From the NCBI RefSeq assembly GCF_003850345.1, contig NZ_CP027707.1, forward strand, positions 5,146,001-5,210,000: DNA of 64,000 bases, written 5' to 3'. The notes under the pieces were generated by a model that was given only the letters and a program-made list of their open reading frames with translations, was not told where the DNA came from and searched no databases. This document shows positions 1 through 9,168 of this stretch, piece after piece. The translations under genes and the position numbers were made by a program. Within the stretch, counting starts at the first letter, position 1. Each line of letters opens with the position of its first letter. The DNA is from Pseudomonas chlororaphis subsp. piscium. Its GTDB lineage: Bacteria; Pseudomonadota; Gammaproteobacteria; Pseudomonadales; Pseudomonadaceae.

Positions 1-43
1 CCATTACACAGTTAGTGCAAATCTGATAAGGTCTTTTACTCAT
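1..43 (-). CDS. N-acetyl sugar amidotransferase, N-terminal fragment
   Basis: Only the first 14 codons lie in the window; the gene runs off the left edge. It starts at ATG 43..41 and reads MSKRPYQICTNCVM, with the next codon beginning in G. A Cys-x-x-Cys-Val-Met start is typical of the WbpG/PseA-like N-acetyl sugar amidotransferases, which use ammonia to build amidino sugars for O-antigen. A GGAG sits five bases before the ATG. It lies 93 bp downstream of the flippase gene on the same strand, which fits an O-antigen operon. The family call rests on this short N-terminus and the context alone. Confidence 0.6.
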   Translation of the reverse strand, partial: MSKRPYQICTNCVM

Positions 44-136
44 GATAACTCCGCGCACACTTGTCAATTTTTGACATGCCACATGTCTGAATTATATTTC
101 GAAACACAAAAATACTTTATAAGTGAGTTTTCAGCC

Positions 137-1456
137 TCAAATTTTTTTTAGGTATTTTATTGCAATCAGGGTGAACAATGTCAGCTCACCTAGAACAAAA
201 CTGATTGCTGTGCCATAAACTCCCCATACGCTTGTCATTATCACACAAGCGGAAACTGCTACAACGCCCGTCAATATCAAAATCTTGGCGTAATACTTCT
301 TCGAACTCAAATTGTTCAAGCCCGCTGTTCCCAGCATAAAATTGGAAACCCCAAAGAAGACTCCAATCGTCATAAACAAGAACAACCCAGCCATAAGCTG
401 TTTGTTTGGATAGGTTTTCAAAAACTCCAAATACTCATTAAGCATCAGCCATAGGATAATAATCCCCGAAAGAATCGTCGCGAGAGTAGCCAACTGTATC
501 CAAGTTAATTTCATCACCTTGACAAAAGCGCCTGGGCTCGGTGTTTTTTCGTCATGCAATGATTGAATCGCCCTGGTGAAGAAAAACTGATTGAGCGGCC
601 TGATGAGCGCCTGGAAAGCCTTGATGAGTTTCTCGACCACGGAATAGCTTGCTATGGCGACAGGGCTCACCGAGAAAAGACTCAACACCAGCAAATTGGA
701 GTCCCTGAACAAAACAACGGCAATGTTCCCGAAGAAAATTTCTTTACCCTCAAGTAAACACTCCCAGAGGCGAGAGAGCGACACGCTGATGTATTTCAAA
801 CCCAGCACCGCTTTCAAATAGAACGATGAGGCAAGCCCACCTACCAGATAGCATCCACCTACTATCAACGGCAGGAAGTAGACTGGATCTTCCGCTTTCA
901 AAAAGAGAAACACAATCGAACAGCAGACCAAACGACTTATCAATGTAAAAACTGCGACCGGTAGATTGTTCTCTATCGACTGATAGAAATAGGTCGACTG
1001 AAAAATAAAACTCAATGGCACCAACATCCAGCATAACAATGAAAAGAAAAACTGTTCCTGTAGGAAAAAACCGGAAATTAACACTACGATAGCGCAGACA
1101 AACCAAATCATGAGCCTTGAAAAAAGAATCTCACAATACACATCAGACGCTGCCGTAATTCCGCCACGTGCGTACGAAGTCACGACTCGAGAAACACCGT
1201 TGATTTCATAGCTGTACAGCACGACAGCAAGAATAATGAGCGATACAGCTTCGGATACAACAAGATCTGCAAACTTAGCTGAGCCAAACAGGTGTAGTAC
1301 ATAGGGAAAGATAAAGATAGGCAATACTGCGTTTGCGCCTTGAATGCACGCTAGCGAGGCTATATTTGTTAGGTCTTTACGCAACAATGTCATATCTCGA
1401 ATCAAAGTAAGTTGTTTTACTATTTCTTCCTGCTCATTAACTGGATGCTCAGCCAC
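137..1456 (-). CDS. wzx: O-antigen flippase, Wzx-like
   Basis: A 439-residue polytopic membrane protein with about twelve hydrophobic segments spread over residues 30-435, the usual size and pattern of MATE/PST-superfamily flippases. Wzx moves undecaprenyl-pyrophosphate-linked O-units across the inner membrane. These proteins diverge fast, so the call rests on topology plus its place between wecC and an amidotransferase start. The start is GTG 1456, with an AAGG a few bases upstream. An ATG at 1393 is an alternative that would remove 21 polar residues, but I see no clear ribosome site there. The gene is clearly AT-richer than the housekeeping genes at 13-60 kb, as is usual for O-antigen genes. 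Confidence 0.8.
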   Translation of the reverse strand: MAEHPVNEQEEIVKQLTLIRDMTLLRKDLTNIASLACIQGANAVLPIFIFPYVLHLFGSAKFADLVVSEAVSLIILAVVLYSYEINGVSRVVTSYARGGITAASDVYCEILFSRLMIWFVCAIVVLISGFFLQEQFFFSLLCWMLVPLSFIFQSTYFYQSIENNLPVAVFTLISRLVCCSIVFLFLKAEDPVYFLPLIVGGCYLVGGLASSFYLKAVLGLKYISVSLSRLWECLLEGKEIFFGNIAVVLFRDSNLLVLSLFSVSPVAIASYSVVEKLIKAFQALIRPLNQFFFTRAIQSLHDEKTPSPGAFVKVMKLTWIQLATLATILSGIIILWLMLNEYLEFLKTYPNKQLMAGLFLFMTIGVFFGVSNFMLGTAGLNNLSSKKYYAKILILTGVVAVSACVIMTSVWGVYGTAISFVLGELTLFTLIAIKYLKKI

Positions 1457-1595
1457 CTCGCCTTGGCTACATCGTTAATTTTTGCACTTTACACACAACA
1501 GAGAGCAGCACCCGCAAAGGTACTGCTCACCCAGGTTATTACAGCCAACCAACACTCATCAGGTCTCTGCAATAAAACCACGATGGTGCACTAAT

Positions 1596-2861
1596 TCATT
1601 TACTCCAGACACCGCGCGTATCAATCAGCTTGATTGCACTCAAGCGGGCAGAAGACAGTTCTTTGAACACTTTATGATCAACCAACATCAACACAATAGT
1701 GGCTTCGTTCAACGCCTCTTCTACCGATTTGAGAGCCACAATATCAACGAGTGTAGCTGGCAGCTCCGAGATATTGGGTTCTACTGCAAATACACGCCCA
1801 GGGTGCTCGTGAGCAATGCGCTTGGTGATCGCTACTGCTGGGCTTTCTCGCAAATCATCAATATCAGGTTTAAAAGCGAGCCCGAAACACGCCACGGTGA
1901 CTTCTCTTGCGGTCTTTTCTGGATTGGACTGCAGATATTCCGCAACAGCCAGTTTGACCTTGTCGATTACCCACTCAGGCTTTGCATCATTCACTTCTCG
2001 GGCACAACGAATAATTCTAGCGTCTTCAGGGGTTTTGCTTACAATGAACCAAGGGTCTACAGCAATACAGTGCCCACCGACGCCCGGGCCAGGCTGAAGA
2101 ATATTTACCCTCGGATGGCGATTCGCCAATCGAATCAATTCCCATACATCGATATTTAGCTTATCGCAAATCATCGAAAGCTCATTGGCAAACGCAATGT
2201 TCACATCCCGAAAGCTGTTCTCGGTAAGTTTACACATCTCGGCTGTTCGAGCGTTGGTGATTACACATTCCCCCTCTACAAACAACTGATAAAGTTTGGC
2301 CGCACGCTCGGAACATTTAGCGGTCATCCCACCAATTACACGGTCATTCTGTACCAGTTCTCGCAGCACATGTCCTGGCAAGACGCGCTCGGGACAATGA
2401 GCAACACGGATATCGGACGACTCTCCGTGAGTCTGAGGGAAGGTAAGATCGGTGCGCATCTCAGCTAGCCAGCCTGCCACTTGCTCCGTCGCGCCAACAG
2501 GGGAGGTGGACTCCAGGATCACCAAATCTCCGACCTTCAGTACCGGTGCAATGGCCTTGCACGCCGACTCAATATACGAAAGGTCGGGTTCATGGTCGCC
2601 CTTGAACGGAGTTGGCACCGCAATCAGAAACGCATCAGCTGGCTCTGGGATCTGGGTCGCACGCAGGTAACCCTCCGTAACCGCAGCATGAACAACAATA
2701 TCAAGGTCCGGCTCAACAATATGAATCATCCCTTTGTTGATGGTATCAACTGCGAGCTTGTTCACATCCACCCCAATTACTTTGATTTTTCGCGATGCGA
2801 AAACGGCAGCAGTGGGTAAACCGATATAACCTAAACCGATAACTGAAATAGTCTTGAACAC
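1596..2861 (-). CDS. wecC: UDP-N-acetyl-D-mannosamine dehydrogenase WecC
   Basis: WecC oxidises UDP-ManNAc to UDP-ManNAcA with two NAD+, giving an acidic sugar for surface polysaccharide. The 421-residue length equals that of E. coli WecC. Visible signatures are the N-terminal Rossmann motif GLGYIGLPTAAVFA, the stretch IAVPTPFKGDHEPD, the catalytic-region motif GPGVGGHCIAVDPWF with its cysteine, and FGLAFKPDIDDLRESP near the C-terminus. It starts at GTG 2861, with a GAAGGG eight bases upstream. It lies 50 bp downstream of wecB, the enzyme that supplies its substrate, and 139 bp before the flippase. The pairing predicts a D-ManNAcA residue in the O-antigen (inference). Confidence 0.95.
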   Translation of the reverse strand: MFKTISVIGLGYIGLPTAAVFASRKIKVIGVDVNKLAVDTINKGMIHIVEPDLDIVVHAAVTEGYLRATQIPEPADAFLIAVPTPFKGDHEPDLSYIESACKAIAPVLKVGDLVILESTSPVGATEQVAGWLAEMRTDLTFPQTHGESSDIRVAHCPERVLPGHVLRELVQNDRVIGGMTAKCSERAAKLYQLFVEGECVITNARTAEMCKLTENSFRDVNIAFANELSMICDKLNIDVWELIRLANRHPRVNILQPGPGVGGHCIAVDPWFIVSKTPEDARIIRCAREVNDAKPEWVIDKVKLAVAEYLQSNPEKTAREVTVACFGLAFKPDIDDLRESPAVAITKRIAHEHPGRVFAVEPNISELPATLVDIVALKSVEEALNEATIVLMLVDHKVFKELSSARLSAIKLIDTRGVWSK

Positions 2862-2911
2862 AATGCTCGCCCTTCAATTCCTGGGAGTTAAAATTTCCCG
2901 ATTCCGTGATA

Positions 2912-4054
2912 TTAGTGTTTTACAGCGCCGGAAAAATTAGCCAACACTTCAATTATACGCTGGCAAGCTTTGCCATCCCCGTATGGATTATGGGCAAAGC
3001 TCATGCTTTCGTAAGCTGCGGTATCTGAAAGCAACAACTCCAGATGCTGAGCGATTGCACGTGCCTCAGTGCCAACCAGTTTCACGGTGCCTGCCTCAAC
3101 CGCTTCGGGACGCTCAGTTGTCTCTCGCATGACAAGTACCGGCTTTCCAAGCGATGGGGCTTCTTCCTGAATTCCACCGGAGTCCGTCAGAATGATAAAA
3201 GACCGGTTCATCAAATAAACGAACGGCAAATAGTCTAGCGGCTCAATCAGGTGAATATTGTCGAGGCCTGACAATAACCGGTTGATCGGTTCTCTAACAT
3301 TGGGATTCAGATGCACGGGATAAACAATTTCCACGTCAGGAAATGCTTTAGCCGTATCCAGCAGCGCATGACAGATACGTTCAAATCCGCCTCCGAAACT
3401 TTCTCGGCGATGCCCAGTCACTAGGATCACCTTTTTTCCGCTTCGAATGAACGAAAACTGCTCTTCCAGACCAGTTCTCAAAGAACTCGACTCTTCGAGT
3501 TTTTTGACCACATCGAGCAAGGCATCAATAACCGTATTACCAGTTACATACACGCTTTCTGGATGGACTCCTTCCTTGAGAAGATTATTCTCTGAATTCT
3601 CTGTCGGGGCAAAATGTAATGCAGCCAATGCACCGGTCAGTTTGCGATTACCCTCTTCTGGCCACGGAGAATAGAGATTTCCAGTTCTCAAACCAGCTTC
3701 AACATGAGCAACTGGAATTTGCTGGTAATAGGCGGCCAAAGCAGTTGCAAAGGTTGTGGCAGTATCGCCGTGAACCAAAACAATATCAGGCTTGAAATCT
3801 TCGAAGACGTTTTTCATACCCTGCAGAATCGCGATTGTCACCGTATTCAAATCCTGCCCCGGCTGCATTATGTTCAGATCATATTCAGGTGTCAGGGCAA
3901 ACAAGTCTAATACTTGATCAAGCATCTGCCGGTGCTGAGCGGTGACGCAAACTTTCGACTCAAAACGTCCGTCCTCTGCAAGCGCTAGCGCGAGAGGAGC
4001 CATCTTTATTGCTTCTGGCCTAGTTCCGAACACAGAAAGTACTTTTAAAGACAT
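2912..4054 (-). CDS. wecB: UDP-N-acetylglucosamine 2-epimerase WecB
   Basis: This non-hydrolysing epimerase interconverts UDP-GlcNAc and UDP-ManNAc in the cytoplasm. The protein is 380 residues, the usual family length. Typical motifs are [14 protein letters not shown] at the start, [41 protein letters not shown], and [20 protein letters not shown] near the C-terminus. It is the first gene after the ops element and feeds WecC directly downstream. The leader between rfaH and this ATG is about 200 bases. Confidence 0.95.
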   Translation of the reverse strand: MSLKVLSVFGTRPEAIKMAPLALALAEDGRFESKVCVTAQHRQMLDQVLDLFALTPEYDLNIMQPGQDLNTVTIAILQGMKNVFEDFKPDIVLVHGDTATTFATALAAYYQQIPVAHVEAGLRTGNLYSPWPEEGNRKLTGALAALHFAPTENSENNLLKEGVHPESVYVTGNTVIDALLDVVKKLEESSSLRTGLEEQFSFIRSGKKVILVTGHRRESFGGGFERICHALLDTAKAFPDVEIVYPVHLNPNVREPINRLLSGLDNIHLIEPLDYLPFVYLMNRSFIILTDSGGIQEEAPSLGKPVLVMRETTERPEAVEAGTVKLVGTEARAIAQHLELLLSDTAAYESMSFAHNPYGDGKACQRIIEVLANFSGAVKH

Positions 4055-4163
4055 TTTTTTACCAACGCTTATGAAAAATTTAAATTAGTTCATGCTAACG
4101 AGCTTAGTTTGCCGCTGATAACTTTTATAAAATCGACCGCACCAGCACCTGAAGGATCTCAAA

Positions 4164-4175
4164 CACGCTACCGCC
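4164..4175 (-). promoter_or_regulatory. ops element (RfaH recruitment site)
   Basis: On the minus strand this reads GGCGGTAGCGTG, an exact match to the operon polarity suppressor sequence known from enterobacterial RfaH-controlled operons. RNA polymerase pauses there and RfaH binds the exposed non-template strand. It lies about 110 bp before the wecB start, in the wecB sense, and just downstream of rfaH. A TTGACA hexamer lies about 40 bases further upstream on the same strand, at 4219-4224. I see no good -10 at the proper spacing, so I do not call a promoter there. Confidence 0.85.
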
Positions 4176-4254
4176 CCAAGATTTGACGTCAGCTTCTTGA
4201 GAACGATATGTACCGCTATGTCAAGCGCTATCAACATTCTTTGAAATGTGAGCA

Positions 4255-4788
4255 TCAACGCTTTGTGGAGCCTGCCACCCGTCCGTTTTTTAGGCAGATC
4301 TGCTGGCGAGTAACGAAATCGATGAAGAGCAGTGTGCGTTTATTTACGTCATCCGTCAAAAAAATGACGTCAAGCTCAGAAAAAGCACCGCTACAATTGC
4401 TCAGTTTATCATCGACGTTTGACGTTAATGTAAAAGCTTTTGCCGAGCGGTACTGAAGTTCGACGATGAGCGAATCACTGACTGGTAAAGGTCTACCACC
4501 AAAGCCAACCACCTTACTAACACCTCGAGTCGAGCGTAAAGGGACCCAATTTGCATTGTCAGGTAGGTTGATAAATAGATAGCCAGGAAAAAGAGATTCG
4601 GTCAGCCACTGGCGCTGCCCGCGCACCGATCTTTCACTACGGCAGGTAGGTCGGGAGCATTGATAACCTTGGCGAATCAAGTGTTCCTCTGCACGTCCAT
4701 CTTGGCGAGGCTTGCATTGAATCAGATACCAGGTCCGTTCTCGAGGAGCGCTTGAGTCGCTCGTCGCATCATGAATGTTCAGATCCAT
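4255..4788 (-). CDS. rfaH: Transcription antiterminator RfaH
   Basis: This NusG-paralogue suppresses pausing and polarity in long, poorly translated operons such as O-antigen clusters. The NGN core is clear: WYLIQCKPRQDGRAEEHL, then ESLFPGYLFI and PLRSTRGVSKVVGFGG, followed by a KOW-type C-terminal part with GAFSELDVIFL. From ATG 4788 the protein has 177 residues, near the usual 160-170. The frame stays open to 4878, and an ATG at 4794 is also possible. A GGAGG lies about 14 bases before 4794, so the exact start is uncertain. The extra upstream residues resemble no part of RfaH. It sits immediately before the operon with an ops site, a target beside its own regulator. Confidence 0.9.
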   Translation of the reverse strand: MDLNIHDATSDSSAPRERTWYLIQCKPRQDGRAEEHLIRQGYQCSRPTCRSERSVRGQRQWLTESLFPGYLFINLPDNANWVPLRSTRGVSKVVGFGGRPLPVSDSLIVELQYRSAKAFTLTSNVDDKLSNCSGAFSELDVIFLTDDVNKRTLLFIDFVTRQQICLKNGRVAGSTKR

Positions 4789-4794
4789 ACACAT

Positions 4795-5406
4795 ATCACA
4801 AATGGTCGCCTCCATGGGAGCAGCCTCCCCCATGCAAGGTCGATGAAAGCCAAGTACCTTCTCTGGGGCCGAGCTCATTCTCGTTTGCCATCACAGGGAC
4901 TTGAACTCCCATCTCGTCAACGGGCAAAAAATGACACCGGTGCAGGGACCATTCTCCGATCGTAACCTTGCAGATTTCTTCGACATTCTACTCATAACGG
5001 CCCGAACTACAAAAATCGATGATCGGTTATTCAGCTCCAGGGCCGTCACTCCATGATGGGAGCGTCGGCTGCTGTCACAAATAGCTAGGGAGAACCTTAT
5101 AGATGCGAAAGGGCACATTTCATCTCGAGCAGAATGGCCAATATACCCTTGGACAAGCTTGAAGCCGGCCAGCAACACCCAGCGGATTCTCTCTCGTATA
5201 GCAAAGCCCTGATAAAGTACCGCTACTAACACCATAGAGAACCCAGGCCACCAACCAAAAACATCATTAATGCTTTTTGTTTGACCGACCTGTCAAGATG
5301 CTCGACCACACCATCGAAACAGCAAACCTTGTGCTATCAGGTCAAATAGCACCGTAGGCTACATTTATTAGTGTCAGACTCTCAATTATTGTGGTTTTTC
5401 ATCACC
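4795..5406. other. Gene-free interval between rmlA and rfaH
   Basis: About 610 bases with no recognisable protein. A 114-codon open frame on the minus strand (4891-5235) has no family features. On the minus strand a perfect TTGACA (5291-5296) is followed 19 bases later by ATTAAT, a possible but poorly spaced promoter for rfaH. The stretch could be a long rfaH leader or the scar of a lost gene. In many Pseudomonas rml clusters rmlC follows rmlA at this point. Confidence 0.4.
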
Positions 5407-6309
5407 TCATTGGCCCAAGCCAAGCGCCGCCTGTGCGAGATTGTGCAAATACTGCCCATAGCCGGTTTTTTTCAACCGGTCAGCCTGAAGGCCCAGGTGT
5501 TCGGCGGTGATCCATCGGTTATTAAACGCAATCTCTTCAAGACAGGCGACTTTTAACCCCTGACGTTTTTCAATCGTATGCACGAAGTGACTGGCTTCGA
5601 GCAGAGAATCATGGGTCCCCGTATCCAACCAAGCGAAACCGCGCCCTAGCATTTCGACGTTGAGAGCCCCGTGTTCCAAGTAGGCACGATTGACGTCGGT
5701 TATTTCCAACTCACCCCGGGCGGATGGTTTAATGTTCTTCGCTATCTCAACAACTTGGTTATCGTAAAAGTACAAACCAGTCACTGCATAATTGGATTTT
5801 GGCTTGAGAGGTTTTTCTTCGATACTCAAGGCTCGACCTGAAGCATCGAACTCGACCACACCGAAACGCTCAGGATCGGATACGTGATAGCCGAATACGG
5901 TGGCGCCCTGTTCTTGAGCACTGGCCGAACGCAGATTGTCCGAAAAGTGCTGACCGTAGAAAATATTGTCGCCCAGGATCAGACAGCAAGAATCCTGGCC
6001 AATAAACTCTTCGCCGATGATGAAAGCTTGCGCCAGACCGTCTGGACTTGGCTGTTCAGCGTAAGTCAGCTTGATACCGTACAAACTGCCATCACCCAAC
6101 AGCTTGCGAAAGCATGGCAAGTCTTCCGGAGTGGAGATGATCAGAATTTCACGCATGCCCGCAAGCATCAGCACTGACAGCGGATAAAAAATCATCGGTT
6201 TGTCGTAGATCGGCAGCATCTGCTTGGACACGCCGAGGGTCAACGGGTGCAAACGCGTACCCGAACCACCGGCGAGAATGATGCCTTTGCGATTTATCGT
6301 GTTGATCAT
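5407..6309 (-). CDS. rmlA: Glucose-1-phosphate thymidylyltransferase RmlA
   Basis: RmlA makes dTDP-glucose from glucose-1-phosphate and dTTP, the first step of dTDP-L-rhamnose synthesis. The start is ATG 6309, giving 300 residues with [19 protein letters not shown] at the N-terminus, the nucleotide-binding motif. [25 protein letters not shown] and [20 protein letters not shown] also match the family. The start codon overlaps the rmlD stop in an ATGA arrangement (6306-6309), so translation is probably coupled. The open frame continues upstream to 6423, but those residues lie inside rmlD and do not resemble RmlA. Confidence 0.95.
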   Translation of the reverse strand: MINTINRKGIILAGGSGTRLHPLTLGVSKQMLPIYDKPMIFYPLSVLMLAGMREILIISTPEDLPCFRKLLGDGSLYGIKLTYAEQPSPDGLAQAFIIGEEFIGQDSCCLILGDNIFYGQHFSDNLRSASAQEQGATVFGYHVSDPERFGVVEFDASGRALSIEEKPLKPKSNYAVTGLYFYDNQVVEIAKNIKPSARGELEITDVNRAYLEHGALNVEMLGRGFAWLDTGTHDSLLEASHFVHTIEKRQGLKVACLEEIAFNNRWITAEHLGLQADRLKKTGYGQYLHNLAQAALGLGQ

Positions 6310-7199
6310 TTCTTCAGAACTTCCATAAGCATTCGGATTACGCCACTTTGCCAATCCGGCAAGCGCAGAGAAAAATTGTCTTGCAACTTCTGAGTATTCA
6401 GACGTGAATTCAATGGCCGGCATGCAGGGGTTGGGTAGGCCGCGGTATCGATCGGATCGATTACCGTCACCGCTAGTTGTTCGCCATGGCTGCGGGCAAA
6501 CTCGATTACATAACTAGCATAACCGTGCCAAGAAACTTCGCCGGCAGCCGCCAAGTGATACACACCACCTAACTCAGGATGCTCGACGATTTTCTGAATA
6601 GCTAAAGCTGTTACGTCTGCAATCAGATCTGCCCCCGTGGGCGCACCGATCTGGTCTGCAATGACACTAAGGGTTTCGCGGTCTTTGGCCAGCCTCAACA
6701 TGGTCTTGGCAAAGTTGTTGCCGCGTGCACCGTAGACCCAACTGGTGCGAAAGATCAGGTGCTTGCAGTTCGAAGCCGCAATAGCCTGCTCGCCAGCGAG
6801 CTTACTCGCGCCGTAATGATTCACTGGTGCAACTAAGTCATCTTCTTGCCATGGCATTTGTCCACAGCCGCTGAACACGTAGTCGGTGGAGTAGTGAATC
6901 AGCCAGGCATCAAGGGACAATGCTTCTTCAGCCATGACCTGGCTTGCCAGTGTATTTACGCGAGTTGCAAGCTCAGGCTCTGATTCGGCTTTATCTACCG
7001 CAGTGTAAGCCGCAGCGTTGACAATAACATCGGGTTTGACCTGACGAATCGTTGCTCGTAGTGAGCCAAGATCGGACAAGTCTCCACACAACCCATTGAT
7101 CCTTTGACGGTCAAGAGCTATCAGTTCTCCAAGGGGAGCAAGGGAGCGCTGCAGCTCCCAGCCGACCTGGCCATTCTTTCCGAGTAGAAGAATTCTCAT
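6306..7199 (-). CDS. rmlD: dTDP-4-dehydrorhamnose reductase RmlD
   Basis: RmlD reduces dTDP-6-deoxy-L-lyxo-4-hexulose to dTDP-L-rhamnose with NAD(P)H. The start ATG 7199 gives 297 residues beginning [16 protein letters not shown], the GxxGxxG-type nucleotide fold. [12 protein letters not shown], the SDR catalytic-type YGASKLAGE, and [18 protein letters not shown] are further signatures. The start overlaps the rmlB stop by ATGA (7196-7199) and its stop overlaps the rmlA start, so the three genes form a coupled operon rmlB-rmlD-rmlA. Confidence 0.95.
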   Translation of the reverse strand: MRILLLGKNGQVGWELQRSLAPLGELIALDRQRINGLCGDLSDLGSLRATIRQVKPDVIVNAAAYTAVDKAESEPELATRVNTLASQVMAEEALSLDAWLIHYSTDYVFSGCGQMPWQEDDLVAPVNHYGASKLAGEQAIAASNCKHLIFRTSWVYGARGNNFAKTMLRLAKDRETLSVIADQIGAPTGADLIADVTALAIQKIVEHPELGGVYHLAAAGEVSWHGYASYVIEFARSHGEQLAVTVIDPIDTAAYPTPACRPLNSRLNTQKLQDNFSLRLPDWQSGVIRMLMEVLKK

Positions 7200-8272
7200 G
7201 TCTGGCTCGAACGGTCGCTGTAGTTCTTGTCGATCCACTGCTGGTAGCTGCCACTTTTTACGTGTGCGACCCACTCAGTATTATTGAGGTACCACTCGAC
7301 GGTTTTACGAATTCCAGTTTCGAAGGTTTCCTCGGGTACCCAACCCAGCTCACGCTGGATCTTACTCGCATCGATGGCATAACGCTGGTCGTGGCCAGGG
7401 CGATCCTGAACATAGGTAATCAAGCTTGCATGTGGACGATGCGTGGAGTCTGGACACAATTCATCGAGCAGGGCGCAGAGGGCATGCACTACTTCGATGT
7501 TTTGCTTTTCATTATGGCCTCCGATGTTGTACGTCTCGCCGATCATGCCATCGGTCGCCACCTTGTAAAGTGCCCGGGCGTGATCTTCGACGTAGAGCCA
7601 GTCGCGAATCTGATTGCCTTTGCCGTACACCGGTAGCGGCTTGCCTTCCAGGGCATTGAGAATGATCAGCGGGATCAACTTCTCAGGGAAATGATATGGG
7701 CCGTAGTTGTTCGAACAATTGGTGATCAATGTTGGCAAACCGTAAGTACGGTTCCAGGCTCGAACCAGGTGATCGGAACTGGCTTTACTGGCTGAATACG
7801 GTGAGCTTGGCTGGTAAGGCGTAGTTTCAATGAAGAGACCTTCCGGGGCTTCAAGATCTCCGTAGACTTCGTCGGTAGAAATATGATGGAAGCGGAAATT
7901 GGCTTTGCGCTCATCATCCAGCCCCCTCCAATAGTGGCGAGCAGCCTCCAGTAAAGTGTAAGTGCCAATGATGTTGGTCTGGATAAACTCGGAGGGCCCT
8001 GAGATCGAACGATCAACGTGGGACTCAGCCGCAAGATGCATGACCGTGTCAGGCCGATGCTCACGCAGGACTCGATCCAGCTGGTCCCTATCGCAGATAT
8101 CCACACGCTCGAAAACATAGCGCTCACTCTGAGCGGCTTCAGCTACAGACTCAAGGTTACCAGCGTAAGTAAGCTTATCGAGATTCACTACAGAGTCAGC
8201 AGTATTGAAAATGATATGACGAATGACTGCGGAGCCAATAAACCCGGCGCCACCGGTAACTAGAATTTTCAC
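7196..8272 (-). CDS. rmlB: dTDP-glucose 4,6-dehydratase RmlB
   Basis: RmlB converts dTDP-glucose to dTDP-4-keto-6-deoxyglucose. From GTG 8272 the protein has 358 residues and opens [20 protein letters not shown], the NAD-binding glycine motif. [25 protein letters not shown] and the [15 protein letters not shown] catalytic Tyr-Lys pair are present. The start is chosen from homology, since no ATG occurs at the expected place. An in-frame ATG at 8311 would add 13 residues unlike the family and has no ribosome site. It heads the rml operon, and the 247 bases upstream to the LapA gene should hold its promoter, though I see no convincing boxes. Confidence 0.93.
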   Translation of the reverse strand: MKILVTGGAGFIGSAVIRHIIFNTADSVVNLDKLTYAGNLESVAEAAQSERYVFERVDICDRDQLDRVLREHRPDTVMHLAAESHVDRSISGPSEFIQTNIIGTYTLLEAARHYWRGLDDERKANFRFHHISTDEVYGDLEAPEGLFIETTPYQPSSPYSASKASSDHLVRAWNRTYGLPTLITNCSNNYGPYHFPEKLIPLIILNALEGKPLPVYGKGNQIRDWLYVEDHARALYKVATDGMIGETYNIGGHNEKQNIEVVHALCALLDELCPDSTHRPHASLITYVQDRPGHDQRYAIDASKIQRELGWVPEETFETGIRKTVEWYLNNTEWVAHVKSGSYQQWIDKNYSDRSSQT

Positions 8273-8519
8273 GCGAAAACCATACCCTTGAGTTTGCTGA
8301 CAAGGCTGCATACTGAGCGCTGTCTAATCCATGAATGTAAAAGCTATCGCATCAGCCGTAGCCTCTGACGAGTGATCCATCCGTACCAGTACCGAGACCC
8401 CTTATGAAACCTACGATCTCTCAGACAGATGCAGCATTTTACAGTTTAAAGAAGGATTTACTAATGGATATAGATAAACGAGGCGTGGAAATTCGATATA
8501 CGCCCTCCCCTTGCAGCCA

Positions 8520-8759
8520 TCACACCAAGCGTTTGCACTGCACTCTTGTGGTGCGACTGACGAACCAACCGATCACAGGCCCAATCAGCATCCCTATCAA
8601 CAACGCAACTACGATGACAAGCGATACAGGCAACTGCGGCCCGGCCCAGCCCAGGAACAGCAAGGAAACTGATTGCTGGTTCTCAAGCATAAAAGCCAAA
8701 ACGGCCAACACCAGGAAAAGCACAGCAACCAAGAGAAGTACGCGCTTCAGGCTACGCAT
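8520..8759 (-). CDS. LapA-domain (DUF1049) inner-membrane protein
   Basis: A 79-residue protein with a hydrophobic segment near residues 7-25, a conserved-type ENQQSVSLLFLGW stretch, and a second membrane segment near 45-66. This matches the lipopolysaccharide assembly protein A domain family (DUF1049). Known members sit in the inner membrane and, in enterobacteria, influence LpxC turnover; the role in Pseudomonas is inferred. It starts 24 bases after the ihfB stop on the same strand and is probably co-transcribed with it. This gene pair is conserved at the same place in other Pseudomonas. Confidence 0.85.
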   Translation of the reverse strand: MRSLKRVLLLVAVLFLVLAVLAFMLENQQSVSLLFLGWAGPQLPVSLVIVVALLIGMLIGPVIGWFVSRTTRVQCKRLV

Positions 8760-8783
8760 GAATTACTCCTTGAGCCGACGCTA

Positions 8784-9074
8784 TCAAATTTCTTCCTCCT
8801 CGTTCACCCGATCCCGGAGCTCTTTGCCCGGTTTGAAGTGGGGAACAAATTTACCGTCGAGGCTGACCGACTGGCCGGTCTTAGGATTGCGTCCCACACG
8901 CGGAGCACGATAGTGCAATGAGAAACTGCCAAAGCCACGGATTTCGATGCGATCACCGGTAGCCAAGCACTGGGACATTTGCTCAAGCATGGTCTTGATG
9001 GCCAACTCGACATCTTTGGATGAGAGCAGCCCTTGATGGGTGACAATTCGTTCGATCAACTCCGACTTCGTCAT
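8784..9074 (-). CDS. ihfB: Integration host factor subunit beta
   Basis: IhfB pairs with IhfA to bend DNA at specific sites, for example in sigma-54 promoters and recombination. The 96-residue sequence is complete: [11 protein letters not shown] start, [17 protein letters not shown] core, and the DNA-wrapping arm [12 protein letters not shown], which carries the intercalating proline. A GAAGGG lies six bases before the ATG. In most Pseudomonas ihfB directly follows rpsA. Here 3.4 kb of other DNA lies between them, including a second, broken copy of the ihfB 5' end. Confidence 0.97.
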   Translation of the reverse strand: MTKSELIERIVTHQGLLSSKDVELAIKTMLEQMSQCLATGDRIEIRGFGSFSLHYRAPRVGRNPKTGQSVSLDGKFVPHFKPGKELRDRVNEEEEI

Positions 9075-9168
9075 ATTTTTCCCTTCTTTTTCAAGCAGCT
9101 AGATCAGCGCTTCAAAGGTTTTAGCATGCTCGGAGGATTTTGAACAGCCCATGCATTGACTTATCTGC
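8990..9168. repeat. Direct repeat copy 1 (ihfB 5' end and leader)
   Basis: The first 28 or so codons of ihfB plus about 95 bases upstream recur in the same orientation at about 11711-11893. A 35-base exact match (9030-9064 versus 11752-11786) lies inside. The similarity, with scattered substitutions and small indels, ends in both copies shortly after a shared GCATTGACTT. Confidence 0.85.

Noticed and set aside
4176..4254. A wecB promoter from the TTGACA at 4219-4224
   Set aside because: The -35 hexamer is perfect on the minus strand, but no acceptable -10 occurs 16-18 bases downstream.
4890..4930. tRNA-like T-arm on the minus strand (GGGAGTTCAAGTCCC)
   Set aside because: The flanks do not form the five-pair T stem of a tRNA, and no anticodon or acceptor arms fit around it.
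4891..5235. 114-codon open frame between rmlA and rfaH
   Set aside because: Composition looks random, there is no ribosome site, and no motif of any family is seen.
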